Below are positions 24,871 through 32,265 of a DNA stretch of 41,084 nt, piece after piece. The position numbers and the translations under genes are program-made. Under the pieces are notes generated by a model. The model searched no databases. It had not been told where the DNA came from and saw nothing but the letters and a program-made list of their open reading frames with translations. How positions within the stretch are numbered: the stretch's first letter is position 1; the number at the start of each line of letters is the position of its first letter. Source of the DNA: Treponema sp. (GTDB lineage: Bacteria > Spirochaetota > Spirochaetia > Treponematales > Treponemataceae); contig JAGCWT010000099.1 of assembly GCA_017961705.1 (NCBI GenBank), forward strand, positions 1 through 41,084, in the 5' to 3' direction.

Positions 24871-24928
24871 TTTGCGCTTTTAGCAAACAGCACATTTACT
24901 TGCATTCAAGACAAGTATAGGCTGCCTG

Positions 24929-26941
24929 CTAGTTTACCGCGTCTACCTCCGCTAAGATTTGATTGTTGCTGAATCCAAGCAGGTCCATTGCACCTGAAGG
25001 ACAGGCTACGGTACAAGCACCACATCCCTGGCACATAGCTGTGTTTACCTGGGAAACATGGCGGGTAATCGTAGTGCGGTTTGGTCCGCGGAAGTCCTTG
25101 TCCACATAAGATATTGCACCGTAAGGACAGACGTTTGCACACTGACCGCATCCGTTACACATGTTTTCGTCCGGGTGGGCGGTACAAGGATTGTTCTGCA
25201 ACTTGTCTTTGATAAGAAGAGTAATTGCTTTTGCGGCGGCACCAGAAGACTGTGCTACGGTTTCAGGAATATCCTTTGGTCCAAGACATGCGCCTGCAAG
25301 GAAGATACCGGCTGTCGGGCTTTCAACAGGGCGGAGCTTAACGTGGGCTTCAAGGAAGAAGTCGTTGTTGTCCATTGATGTTGTAAGCATTGTTGCAAGC
25401 GGACGGGCGCTCTTGTTTGCTTCGAGTGAGCCAGCAAGAACAACCATGTCTGCCTTTATGTGGAGCTGGCGGTTAAGGATAAGGTCGCTTCCCTGAACGT
25501 CAAGCGTTCCATCAGAAAGAGGAGTTACCTTTCCAACCATACCCTTGATGTAGTGCACACCGTACTGTTCAACTGCACGGCGGTAGAATTCATCAAATGC
25601 CTTTCCTGGTGTACGAACGTCTATATAGAATACATAGCATTCTGTATCCGGGTAGTGGTCGCGGGTAAGAATTGCCTGCTTTGCGGTGTACATACAGCAT
25701 ACCTTTGAGCAGTATTCATTTCCCTTTTCTGCATTTGCAGCGCAGCGGCTTCCCACGCACTGTACGAATACAATCTTCTTTGGCGGCTTACCGTCTGAAG
25801 GGCGGAGCAATACACCGCTTGTAGGACCGGAAGCATTGCAGAGACGTTCAAATTCAAGTGAAGAAACAACGTCCTTGCTCTGATTGTATGCAAATTCGTC
25901 ATAAGGCTTAAGGTCAATCATGTCGTAACCGGTTGCAACTACGATGGCACCGTACTTTTCCTGAATGACTTCGTCCTTTGCGTTAAAGTTGATTGCACCT
26001 GCACCGCAAGTCTTTTCGCACATTCCGCAGACATTGTCCTTGCCGTTCTTCATAGCCTTAAGGTGAAGACAGTAGTTTGCGTCAATAGTGGCAATCTTTG
26101 GAACTGCCTGTGCAAACGGAATGTAAACAGCAGTCTTGTTGTTCAGGTTGAAGTTAAAGTCGTTGGGGACTTTCTTCATTGGGCACTTTTCCGTACATTC
26201 GCCGCAGCCTGTACACTTTGCTTCGTCAACATAGCGGGCGTGGCGCAGAATGTCTACTGTAAAGTTTCCGATGTAGCCTGTTACCTTTGAAACTTCGCTG
26301 TAGCTTAAAATGCGGATGTTCTTGTTCTGTCCAACTTCCGTCATACGCGGTGTTACGATACATGACGCGCAGTCCAAAGTTGGGAAGGTTTTGTCCAGCT
26401 GTGCCATCTTTCCGCCAACAGTAGGCTTGCGCTCAACAAGGTCAACCGGGAATCCAGCTTCGGCAATGTCGAGTGCAGCTGTAATACCGGCAATACCGCC
26501 GCCTATTACAAGGGCACGCTTTGTCATAGGAGTTTCGCCAGGTGTAAGGGGAGTGTCAAGTATTGTCTTGGCAACGGCAGCCTTACCCAATGCAATAGCC
26601 TTTTCCGTGGCAAGGGGCATGTCTTTTGTAACCCATGAGTCCTGTTCGCGGATGTTGGCAACTTCTACTTTATATGGGTTAAGTCCGGCTCTTTCTGCGC
26701 AACCGCGGAATGTCTTTTCGTGCATACGCGGTGAGCAGGAGCATAAGACTACGCCCGTAAGATGATCATTCTTTATGTGGTCTTCTATCATCTGCTGGCC
26801 GGCTGAAGAACACATATATGTGTAGTGGGTGGAGAAGACTACTTCTGGAATTTTTCCAAGTTCTTCTGCAACCTTTGCTACGTCAACCGTGCCTGCTATA
26901 TTTGTGCCGCAGTGGCACACGAAAACACCAATTCTTTCCAT
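24929..26941 (-). CDS. hdrA: Heterodisulfide reductase subunit A (flavin bifurcation centre)
   Basis: A 670-residue protein, the normal length for HdrA. An N-terminal cysteine region (FVCHCGTNIAG, VVLCSCSPRMHEKTFRGC) precedes the FAD domain with GGGIAG at 147-152, followed by the HdrA-specific GGKMAQLDKTFPTLDCASC. An inserted ferredoxin unit is present (CTGCGECTEKCP, CGMCEKTCGAGAINF), then FVQCVGSRC and CSKVCCMYTAKQA, and a C-terminal 8Fe ferredoxin (CNGCGQCANVCPYGAI, CQGCGACTVACPSGAM). All clusters look intact. In known complexes its FAD splits electron pairs, one branch to HdrB and one to ferredoxin. Here the high-potential branch probably leads to fumarate. ATG 26941 lies 10 bp after hdrC. 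Confidence 0.95.
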   Translation of the reverse strand: MERIGVFVCHCGTNIAGTVDVAKVAEELGKIPEVVFSTHYTYMCSSAGQQMIEDHIKNDHLTGVVLCSCSPRMHEKTFRGCAERAGLNPYKVEVANIREQDSWVTKDMPLATEKAIALGKAAVAKTILDTPLTPGETPMTKRALVIGGGIAGITAALDIAEAGFPVDLVERKPTVGGKMAQLDKTFPTLDCASCIVTPRMTEVGQNKNIRILSYSEVSKVTGYIGNFTVDILRHARYVDEAKCTGCGECTEKCPMKKVPNDFNFNLNNKTAVYIPFAQAVPKIATIDANYCLHLKAMKNGKDNVCGMCEKTCGAGAINFNAKDEVIQEKYGAIVVATGYDMIDLKPYDEFAYNQSKDVVSSLEFERLCNASGPTSGVLLRPSDGKPPKKIVFVQCVGSRCAANAEKGNEYCSKVCCMYTAKQAILTRDHYPDTECYVFYIDVRTPGKAFDEFYRRAVEQYGVHYIKGMVGKVTPLSDGTLDVQGSDLILNRQLHIKADMVVLAGSLEANKSARPLATMLTTSMDNNDFFLEAHVKLRPVESPTAGIFLAGACLGPKDIPETVAQSSGAAAKAITLLIKDKLQNNPCTAHPDENMCNGCGQCANVCPYGAISYVDKDFRGPNRTTITRHVSQVNTAMCQGCGACTVACPSGAMDLLGFSNNQILAEVDAVN

Positions 26942-26951
26942 ATACCACTCC

Positions 26952-27347
26952 TTATTTCTTGTACTTTCTGAATGCGCTTACAATAGCCTGCTGTGGCATG
27001 TCGTCGTCAAGGGCAGCCGGTACATCCTCTGGATTCAGATGGAATGGACCTCTCTGGCGCTCAACATACATGCGTACTGCTTCTATGAGCTTTGCCGGTT
27101 CAACCTGACGCGGGCAGCGTTCAAGGCATGCAAAGCAAGAAAGGCATTTGTAAATTGACTTGGACTGCAAGAGCTTTTCAATCTCGCCGTTTTCAACCAT
27201 CTGCACAAACTGGTGCGGGTGGTATTCCATTTCTTCATAATTAGGGCATGTGCCTGAACACTTGCCGCAAATCATGCAGCTTTTTGGATTTACACCGCTG
27301 ATTGAAAGAATCTGGGCCTTTGCTTCTTCAATTTCGCTCTTAAGCAT
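26952..27347 (-). CDS. hdrC: Heterodisulfide reductase subunit C
   Basis: A 131-residue protein with two four-iron motifs, CMICGKCSGTCPNYEEME near residue 24 and CLSCFACLERCPRQVEP near 68. Between them lies the helix typical of HdrC (HPHQFVQMVENGEIEKLL). HdrC carries electrons from the HdrA flavin to the noncubane clusters of HdrB. The stretch RQRGPFHLNPEDVPA near residue 97 is usual for soluble HdrC. No membrane segments, so this is the soluble HdrABC type, not HdrDE. The start overlaps the hdrB stop by 8 bp. Confidence 0.92.
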   Translation of the reverse strand: MLKSEIEEAKAQILSISGVNPKSCMICGKCSGTCPNYEEMEYHPHQFVQMVENGEIEKLLQSKSIYKCLSCFACLERCPRQVEPAKLIEAVRMYVERQRGPFHLNPEDVPAALDDDMPQQAIVSAFRKYKK

Positions 27348-28164
27348 TTACGGCCTCCTTCTGAACGGCATCCTTTACTCCAAGTGCCTCTGCAAGAAGC
27401 TCCGTAAAGTAAATTACGTCTGGCTGGCCTTCTGCCTTGTTTTTCATAAGGTTGTAGCGGCAGAGTGGGCAGGAAGTTACAAGAATGTCAGCACCCATGT
27501 TCTGTGCGTTGCCAAGGATTTTCTGGGCTCTAGCATGTGGAATAGACTTGTCTTCAAACATCGTGTAGGCACCGCAACATTCATTGCGCTCTGAATAAAT
27601 TACAGGTGTGCCACCGATTGCTTTGATAAAGTCTTCAAGAATTTGCGGATTTTCCACGTCGTCAAACTGAAGGACTTTTCCCGGACGCAGCAAAAGGCAT
27701 CCGTAGTAAGCGCCGATTTTCTTTCCTTTAAATGGATTCTTAACGGCAGCTTTTACATTGTCCCAGCCAACTACATCGCGGAGAACTTCAAGGTAGTGGA
27801 GTACCTTTGCCTCTCCGTTGTACTGAATGTCGTCATTCTTAAGGTAGTTGTTGACTTTTGTGATGACATTCTGGTCATTCTGCATGTCTGCGTTAACCTG
27901 TTTGATTACGTTGTAGCATGCAGAGCAGATTGTTACCAAATCCTCTCCGGCATCCCTTGCGGCGGCAAGTGCGCGAACAGACGAAAGCTTGGAGGCAATT
28001 TCGTCCTTTGCAAGAGGATATGTTCCTCCGCAGCACTGCCATTCAGGAATTTCCTTGAGAGTGAAGCCTAAAGCTTCCGCGGATGCACGCGCATAGACGT
28101 CAAGGTCCTTTGCCTTGTTCTTGAGAGTACAACCGGGGAAGTAGGAATAGGTGATGTGTTCCAT
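27340..28164 (-). CDS. hdrB: Heterodisulfide reductase subunit B with both CCG motifs intact
   Basis: A 274-residue protein; GAGGA at 28173-28177 selects ATG 28164. Both cysteine-rich CCG motifs are complete: Cys12, 44, 45, 80, 83 and Cys156, 196, 197, 232, 235. In characterised HdrB these ligate two noncubane [4Fe-4S] clusters that cleave the CoM-S-S-CoB disulfide. No residue loss suggests a purely structural role, so it could reduce an unknown disulfide or relay electrons to the FrdB-like subunit. It is the first gene of the operon, with a TATAAT at 28234-28239 and a long structured leader. The last residues (GVKDAVQKEAVNA) extend slightly beyond the conserved core. Confidence 0.93.
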   Translation of the reverse strand: MEHITYSYFPGCTLKNKAKDLDVYARASAEALGFTLKEIPEWQCCGGTYPLAKDEIASKLSSVRALAAARDAGEDLVTICSACYNVIKQVNADMQNDQNVITKVNNYLKNDDIQYNGEAKVLHYLEVLRDVVGWDNVKAAVKNPFKGKKIGAYYGCLLLRPGKVLQFDDVENPQILEDFIKAIGGTPVIYSERNECCGAYTMFEDKSIPHARAQKILGNAQNMGADILVTSCPLCRYNLMKNKAEGQPDVIYFTELLAEALGVKDAVQKEAVNA

Positions 28165-28181
28165 TCTATACATCCTCATAT

Positions 28182-28218
28182 GTAATACTTGTGTATTACG
28201 CATAAGGACATAATACAC
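28182..28218 (-). promoter_or_regulatory. Two overlapping palindromes in the hdrB leader
   Basis: GTAATAC-ttgt-GTATTAC (28182-28199) is a perfect 7-4-7 palindrome. Its inner arm also pairs with TAATACAC (28211-28218) as an 8-bp inverted repeat. It lies downstream of the putative -10 and just before the ribosome site, so it could be a repressor roadblock or an alternative RNA fold. Confidence 0.45.
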
Positions 28219-28233
28219 AGCCACTTTTTTGAA

Positions 28234-28239
28234 ATTATA
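28234..28239 (-). promoter_or_regulatory. Putative -10 element of the hdr-flx-frd operon
   Basis: Minus strand TATAAT at 28234-28239 preceded by TG. There is no good -35, which would suit an activated promoter. Confidence 0.35.
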
Positions 28240-28275
28240 CAGACACAGACTCTTCTACAGCTTTGGGCACGGCCA

Positions 28276-28341
28276 GCAAAAAGGCGCTTTCTTTGCATCC
28301 CCGTTTTTGAATGCATTTGGCCAAGCAAGCACCTTTTTTGC
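28276..28341 (-). terminator. Stem-loop between fumC and hdrB, possible terminator or attenuator
   Basis: On the minus strand GCAAAAAAGGTGC (28341-28329) pairs with GCGCCTTTTTGC (28287-28276) with one bulge and one G-T pair, across a 41-base loop holding a second stem TGCAT/ATGCA. The A run before and T run after the GC core resemble a weak terminator for the mdh-fumC transcript. Confidence 0.45.
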
Positions 28342-28427
28342 CTTTTAGAAAATCCGTAAAGTGGAAAAGCCAAATTACGAATCCAATAGCCGTTTTACCG
28401 CAAGCTGTAATTCAGCCTGTTCCTGTC

Positions 28428-29813
28428 TTATTTTTCCTTACACATTTCTTCCGGATGGAATACTTCGTCAAACTTTTCTGCTGTAAGGAAACCAAGCTGA
28501 ACACAGGCGTCCTTAAGGGAAATGTTCTTTTCGTATGCCAAGTGGGAAGTCTTTGCAGCATTCTCATAGCCAATGTAGGGGTTGAGAGCCGTAACCAGCA
28601 TAAGGGAATTGTAAAGGTTAAAGTGCATCTTTTCTTTGTTTGCAGTGATGCCGACCGCGCAGTTGTTGTTAAAGCTAATCATAACTTCGGAAAGCAGCCT
28701 TACACTCTGCAGGAAGTTGTAAGCAATAACTGGCATGAATACGTTAAGCTCAAAGTTACCCTGGCTTGCGGCAACACCAACAGCGGTGTCGTTACCCATT
28801 ACCTGGACAGTAACCATGGTCATTGCTTCACACTGGGTTGGGTTAACCTTACCCGGCATGATTGAAGAGCCCGGTTCGTTCTCCGGAATGTGGATTTCGC
28901 CAAGACCGTCGCGTGGACCAGATGCCAGCCAGCGTACGTCGTTGGCAATCTTCATAAGGTCTGCGGCAAGAGCCTTGAGTCCGCCGTGGGCAAAAGTAAT
29001 TTCGTCCTTGCTAGAGAGGGCGTGGAATTTGTTTGGAGCCGTAACAAAGTCCTTTCCTGTAAGTTCAGAAACCATCTTTGCTACAAGGGTGTCAAAGCCT
29101 TTTGGAGCGTTAAGTCCAGTTCCTACGGCAGTTCCGCCAAGGGCAAGCTGCTTAAGGTAGGGCAGAGAAGATGCAATCATCTCCTTGTCGCGTTCCAAAG
29201 AAGACCTCCAGCCGGAAATTTCCTGGCTAAAAGAAATCGGAACTGCGTCCTGCAAGTGGGTACGGCCGCTCTTTACAATGCCTTCGTTGTCTTTTTCCAG
29301 CTTTTTGAATGTGGCAACAAGGGTGTCTATTGCGGGGAAGAGCTTGTCTTCAATTTCCACGGTGGCTGCAATGTGCAGTGCCGTTGGGAAGGTGTCGTTG
29401 GAAGACTGGCTCATGTTAACGTCGTCATTCGGGTGGCAGAGCTTTTTGCCTGCAATCTGGTTGGCACGGTTTGCAATAACCTCGTTTGTGTTCATATTGC
29501 TCTGGGTGCCGCTACCTGTCTGCCATACAACGAGCGGGAAGTTGTCGTTCAATGAACCGCTTATAACTTCATCGCAAGCCTTGCTGATGCAGTCCTTCTT
29601 TTCTGCGGTCATCTTTTCGCCCTTAAGCTCATTGTTTGCAAGGGCTGCTGCCTTCTTTAGATAACCAAAGGCCCTGGTAATTTCGCGGGGCATTGTTTCT
29701 ATGCCCACACCTATAAGGAAATTCTCATGGCTGCGTTCTGTCTGTGCTCCCCAAAGCTTGTCTGCGGGAACATTTACTTCGCCCATGGAATCGTGCTCAA
29801 TACGGTATTCCAT
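28428..29813 (-). CDS. fumC: Class II fumarate hydratase
   Basis: A 461-residue protein of the fumarase/aspartase superfamily, full length. Visible sites: [20 protein letters not shown] near residue 95, [19 protein letters not shown] near 127, [12 protein letters not shown] near 183, and the signature [11 protein letters not shown] near 314. The TGSGTQ and HPNDDVN forms favour fumarase over aspartase. It interconverts malate and fumarate in the cytoplasm and does not need iron. Upstream on the same strand is malate dehydrogenase, downstream the fumarate reductase operon, so the direction in vivo is probably malate to fumarate. GGAG precedes the ATG. No strong promoter lies in the 100-bp gap after mdh, so the two are probably one transcript. 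Confidence 0.95.
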   Translation of the reverse strand: MEYRIEHDSMGEVNVPADKLWGAQTERSHENFLIGVGIETMPREITRAFGYLKKAAALANNELKGEKMTAEKKDCISKACDEVISGSLNDNFPLVVWQTGSGTQSNMNTNEVIANRANQIAGKKLCHPNDDVNMSQSSNDTFPTALHIAATVEIEDKLFPAIDTLVATFKKLEKDNEGIVKSGRTHLQDAVPISFSQEISGWRSSLERDKEMIASSLPYLKQLALGGTAVGTGLNAPKGFDTLVAKMVSELTGKDFVTAPNKFHALSSKDEITFAHGGLKALAADLMKIANDVRWLASGPRDGLGEIHIPENEPGSSIMPGKVNPTQCEAMTMVTVQVMGNDTAVGVAASQGNFELNVFMPVIAYNFLQSVRLLSEVMISFNNNCAVGITANKEKMHFNLYNSLMLVTALNPYIGYENAAKTSHLAYEKNISLKDACVQLGFLTAEKFDEVFHPEEMCKEK

Positions 29814-29913
29814 ACGTTTGCAACTCCAAAATACTATTAATTTTCAATTGACAACCCCACCAAAAAGGCAGGGCTGGCTGCTTTTACAGCTTGTGTGTTT
29901 TTAAATGAATCAA

Positions 29914-30867
29914 TTACAAGGTAAAGTCAAGCTGGTTGATTACTTCCTTAAGGCAGTCTGCGCTGTGCCTGAGGGATGCAACTTCGCTCTCTGGAAGCGG
30001 TGCTACGAGGCGGCTTGTAATACCGTTGTGTCCAACAATGGTCGGGATGCTAAGACAAACGTCGCTGATTCCGTATTCACCTGTAAGCATGGAAGTGATT
30101 GTAAGAACAGAATCCGTGTCATAGGTAAGGGCTTCACAAAGGTGTGCAGTTGTAATACCGATTGCATAGTTTGTGCAGTGTTTTGCAGCGATGATGATGC
30201 CGCCGGACTTTCTGATGTAGTCTTCTACATTGTTGTGGTCAAATTCAGGGAGCTTTCCAGCCTCATAAGAAGCAGCGTACTTGTCTACAGGAATGCAGCC
30301 AATGTTAGCAAGTGACCACGGTACAAAAGAAGAGTCTCCGTGTTCACCGAATACGTAGCCGTGAACATTCTCCTGGGCAACCTTGTATGTCTCTGCAATG
30401 CGTGCGCGGAAGCGTGCTGTGTCAAGCATAGTTCCTGTACCAAAGATGTGGTTTGCAGGAATACCGGAAGTCTTTACAAACTGGTAGGTAAGGATGTCTA
30501 CTGGGTTTGCAACGATTACATAAAGTGCGTCTGGAGCAACCTTTGTAATTTCCTTAATAACAGACTTTGTAATGTTAACGTTTGTCTGGGCAAGGTCAAG
30601 GCGTGTCTGACCAGGCTTTCTGGCAACACCTGAAGTAAGGATAACGATGTCAGAATTCTTGGCATCGGCATATTCACCGTCATGAACATAAACCGGGCCA
30701 ATAAATGGTGTACCCTGGCGGATATCCATTGCTTCACCCATTGCCTTGTCCTTAACAACGTCAATAAGTACGATTTCTGATGCGAGTTCCTTTACCGTAA
30801 GCGCAAAAGCTACAGTTGAACCAACCTGACCGGCACCGATGATGGTGATTTTATTAGTGTTTGCCAT
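29914..30867 (-). CDS. mdh: NAD-dependent malate dehydrogenase of the LDH/MDH superfamily
   Basis: A 317-residue protein; AGGAGA before ATG 30867 rejects a longer frame. The NAD motif is GAGQVGSTVA at 11-20, Asp36 ends beta-2 (NAD over NADP), and the proton-relay His is in GEHGDSS. Overall text resembles L-lactate dehydrogenase, but the specificity loop reads SGVARKPGQTR. It therefore has Arg83 where malate dehydrogenases have the second substrate Arg and lactate dehydrogenases have Gln. Compare the known ARKPGM of malate dehydrogenases. With fumC directly downstream, oxaloacetate to malate is the likely reaction. It is first in the mdh-fumC transcript behind a consensus promoter. Automated naming as lactate dehydrogenase would be misleading here. 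Confidence 0.82.
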   Translation of the reverse strand: MANTNKITIIGAGQVGSTVAFALTVKELASEIVLIDVVKDKAMGEAMDIRQGTPFIGPVYVHDGEYADAKNSDIVILTSGVARKPGQTRLDLAQTNVNITKSVIKEITKVAPDALYVIVANPVDILTYQFVKTSGIPANHIFGTGTMLDTARFRARIAETYKVAQENVHGYVFGEHGDSSFVPWSLANIGCIPVDKYAASYEAGKLPEFDHNNVEDYIRKSGGIIIAAKHCTNYAIGITTAHLCEALTYDTDSVLTITSMLTGEYGISDVCLSIPTIVGHNGITSRLVAPLPESEVASLRHSADCLKEVINQLDFTL

Positions 30868-30971
30868 ACAAATCTCCTGATAGCAAGAGCAAAAGCCGCC
30901 GCTACCCAATTTATTTTTTCTGCCGCATGACCGTTTAATCCGGACACACCTACTGCATTTTCTTAGAGAAC

Positions 30972-31000
30972 ATTATAACTGTAATATAAAAATTTGTTAA
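30972..31000 (-). promoter_or_regulatory. Promoter of mdh-fumC
   Basis: Minus strand TTAACA (30995-31000), a 17-bp spacer, and TATAAT (30972-30977), about 100 bp before the mdh ATG. Three TGTGA half-sites lie 60-95 bp upstream. Confidence 0.65.
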
Positions 31001-31056
31001 GTCTTTTTTTTCATAAAAAGGGTGAATTTCTTTCATATTTAGTGTTTTTTTTTAGT

Positions 31057-31107
31057 CACTGTGATATTTTTTACACTGTGAATTTTGTATTGTGAATATT
31101 TTCACAG
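31057..31107. promoter_or_regulatory. Cluster of Rex/CRP-like operator sites
   Basis: TTGTGAA-tatt-TTCACAG (31090-31107) fits the Rex consensus TTGTGAAnnnnTTCACAA except the last base, and equally the CRP core TGTGA-N6-TCACA. Two direct copies of CACTGTGA (31057-31064, 31074-31081) precede it. It lies between the divergent mdh promoter and a plus-strand promoter. Confidence 0.6.
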
Positions 31108-31113
31108 TATAAA
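31085..31113 (+). promoter_or_regulatory. Plus-strand promoter with operator in its spacer
   Basis: TTGTAT (31085-31090), a 17-bp spacer (31091-31107) that is almost exactly the palindromic operator, and TATAAA (31108-31113). A protein bound there would block transcription, which would start near 31120 and run into the hairpin region. Confidence 0.5.
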
Positions 31114-31119
31114 AGTACA

Positions 31120-31270
31120 AAGCTTTGCAAAAACAATGCTGCTAGAGCAAAAAAAGCCTACCCCCGATTGTAAGGGACAGCCGCAGGCTGGTTGCGAACC
31201 CGGGGCGCAGCTTCGGGTGAGTAATGGAGCGGGAAGGGACCCGCGGAACCCTGGAAAGCGGGTTAGCAGA
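31120..31270 (+). ncRNA. Candidate structured small RNA (four consecutive GC-rich hairpins)
   Basis: The stretch 31155-31265 is much richer in GC than its AT-rich flanks and contains four successive perfect 5-bp hairpins: CAGCC/GGCTG (31178-31190), ACCCG/CGGGT (31198-31218), GCGGG/CCCGC (31229-31244), AACCC/GGGTT (31247-31264). A promoter points into it. An open frame overlaps but has no ribosome site and ends antisense to gntR. I could not match it to RNase P, SRP, tmRNA, 6S or a known riboswitch. The hairpins read equally on the minus strand, and no T-run terminator is seen on plus, so strand and ends are uncertain. Confidence 0.4.
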
Positions 31271-31315
31271 CAAAATGCGGTCCAAAAGAAAATTTATAAA
31301 ATTCAGAAAATTCCT

Positions 31316-32053
31316 CTATTTATAATACTTAAGGTTGTACTTTCTCCAGTAGTCCATGTTTTGCGGCGGAACTATGTACTGCTTAAAATCCGTAAGAACC
31401 TTGGGGCTAACGCGTTCAAGGCCGTTGTTAAGGTGCATTCCTATAAGGTTTAAGACCAGCTTCCTGTTCCTGGACTTTATTGCCTCCACAATGCGCGTGT
31501 GGTCTTCCAAAGTCTGGGCATAATTCTTTGTGGCGGTAAAATCCAGCATCCTGAACCTTTGGTACTGAATCTTCTGGTCTTCTATAATGTTCCAGACGGA
31601 AAGACAGTGGCCTCCGGTAAACCAAATCTTGTGCAGCTCGTTATCCAGCTCGTAAAATTTGTTGTGGTCAACGTTTTTTTCTCCGGCAAGAATCTTTTCC
31701 AGGCGCAGGTTGTGCTCAAGCTTTTCTATCTCAAAACCGTCGGGGCGGGAATTAATGTAGTCGCGTATAATGCTGCTTTCCACAAGAATCCTCATGTGGA
31801 CAATCTCGTAAATCTGGTCAATGTTAAGTAGGGTGGCATAAATTCCGTAGTAGGGGCGGATGTCTACAAGTCCAATGTCGCTAAGGCGCTTTAGGGCAGT
31901 GCGCACCGGTGGCCTTGTAACCGAAAACCTCTTGCAGACAAGCGTCTCGTGAATCTCTTCCCCGGGCTTTATGGTAAGGTCCAGCAGTTCCTTCTTGAGA
32001 GTTTCAAAAATAATCGTTCCCTGGTCCGAATGGGCGGAAAAATTTTCTTCCAT
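31316..32053 (-). CDS. GntR-family transcriptional regulator (FadR/FCD subfamily)
   Basis: A 245-residue regulator. Residues about 10-75 are a winged helix: IIFETLKKELLDLTIKPGEE, then FSVTRPPVRTALKRLSDIGL, the standard GntR recognition region. Residues about 90-225 are the all-helical FCD effector domain (QIYEIVHMRILVESSIIRDY, NKFYELDNELHKIWFTGGHC, DHTRIVEAIKSRNRKLVLNL), with Asp/His residues typical of a metal or carboxylate site. Such proteins usually answer to organic acids. The ATG at 32053 lies only seven bases after a near-consensus -10, so the mRNA is probably leaderless, matching the missing ribosome site; an upstream ATG at 32101 would be before the promoter. Targets are unknown; neighbouring beta-helix and sugar-uptake genes or the C4-acid genes are candidates. 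Confidence 0.88.
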   Translation of the reverse strand: MEENFSAHSDQGTIIFETLKKELLDLTIKPGEEIHETLVCKRFSVTRPPVRTALKRLSDIGLVDIRPYYGIYATLLNIDQIYEIVHMRILVESSIIRDYINSRPDGFEIEKLEHNLRLEKILAGEKNVDHNKFYELDNELHKIWFTGGHCLSVWNIIEDQKIQYQRFRMLDFTATKNYAQTLEDHTRIVEAIKSRNRKLVLNLIGMHLNNGLERVSPKVLTDFKQYIVPPQNMDYWRKYNLKYYK

Positions 32054-32059
32054 AAATTG

Positions 32060-32088
32060 AGTATACACAAAAAGCAAAAACAAAGTAA
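32060..32088 (-). promoter_or_regulatory. Promoter of gntR (leaderless)
   Basis: Minus strand TTACTT (32083-32088), a 17-bp spacer, and TATACT (32060-32065). Transcription is expected to start at or next to the ATG at 32053. Confidence 0.5.
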
Positions 32089-32265
32089 GCACTTCGGGCA
32101 AAAGTAGCTGTATTTCTTCTTTGTCTTTCTTGCGGCACTTTTTTCTGCAACCGATCCGCGTCCTAAAAGAAATTTTGCCATTTTTAAAGAAGAAGCAGCG
32201 CCATGGAGGGCGCGTCGTTTGTTTGCATAAAGAACTTACGGATTTTTGACCGTAAACCTGGCTTC

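Noticed and set aside
24406-28164. Methanogen-type heterodisulfide metabolism or sulfate-reduction (DsrC) pathway
   Set aside because: No CoM/CoB, Mvh hydrogenase, DsrC or sulfite reductase genes are in the window; the adjacent acceptor genes are fumarate reductase.
29914-30867. L-lactate dehydrogenase
   Set aside because: Overall LDH-like, but the specificity loop has Arg (ARKPGQTR) and the gene is followed by fumarase; malate dehydrogenase fits better.
31120-31270. Known RNA class or riboswitch (RNase P, SRP, tmRNA, 6S, T-box, cobalamin, c-di-AMP)
   Set aside because: Short look-alikes (for example GGGTGAGTA, GGACCCGCGG) do not extend into any conserved core I know, so only a structured candidate is reported.
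31085-31453. 122-residue plus-strand open frame over the hairpin region
   Set aside because: It starts inside the -35 element, has no ribosome site and runs antisense into gntR; the DNA looks structural, not coding.
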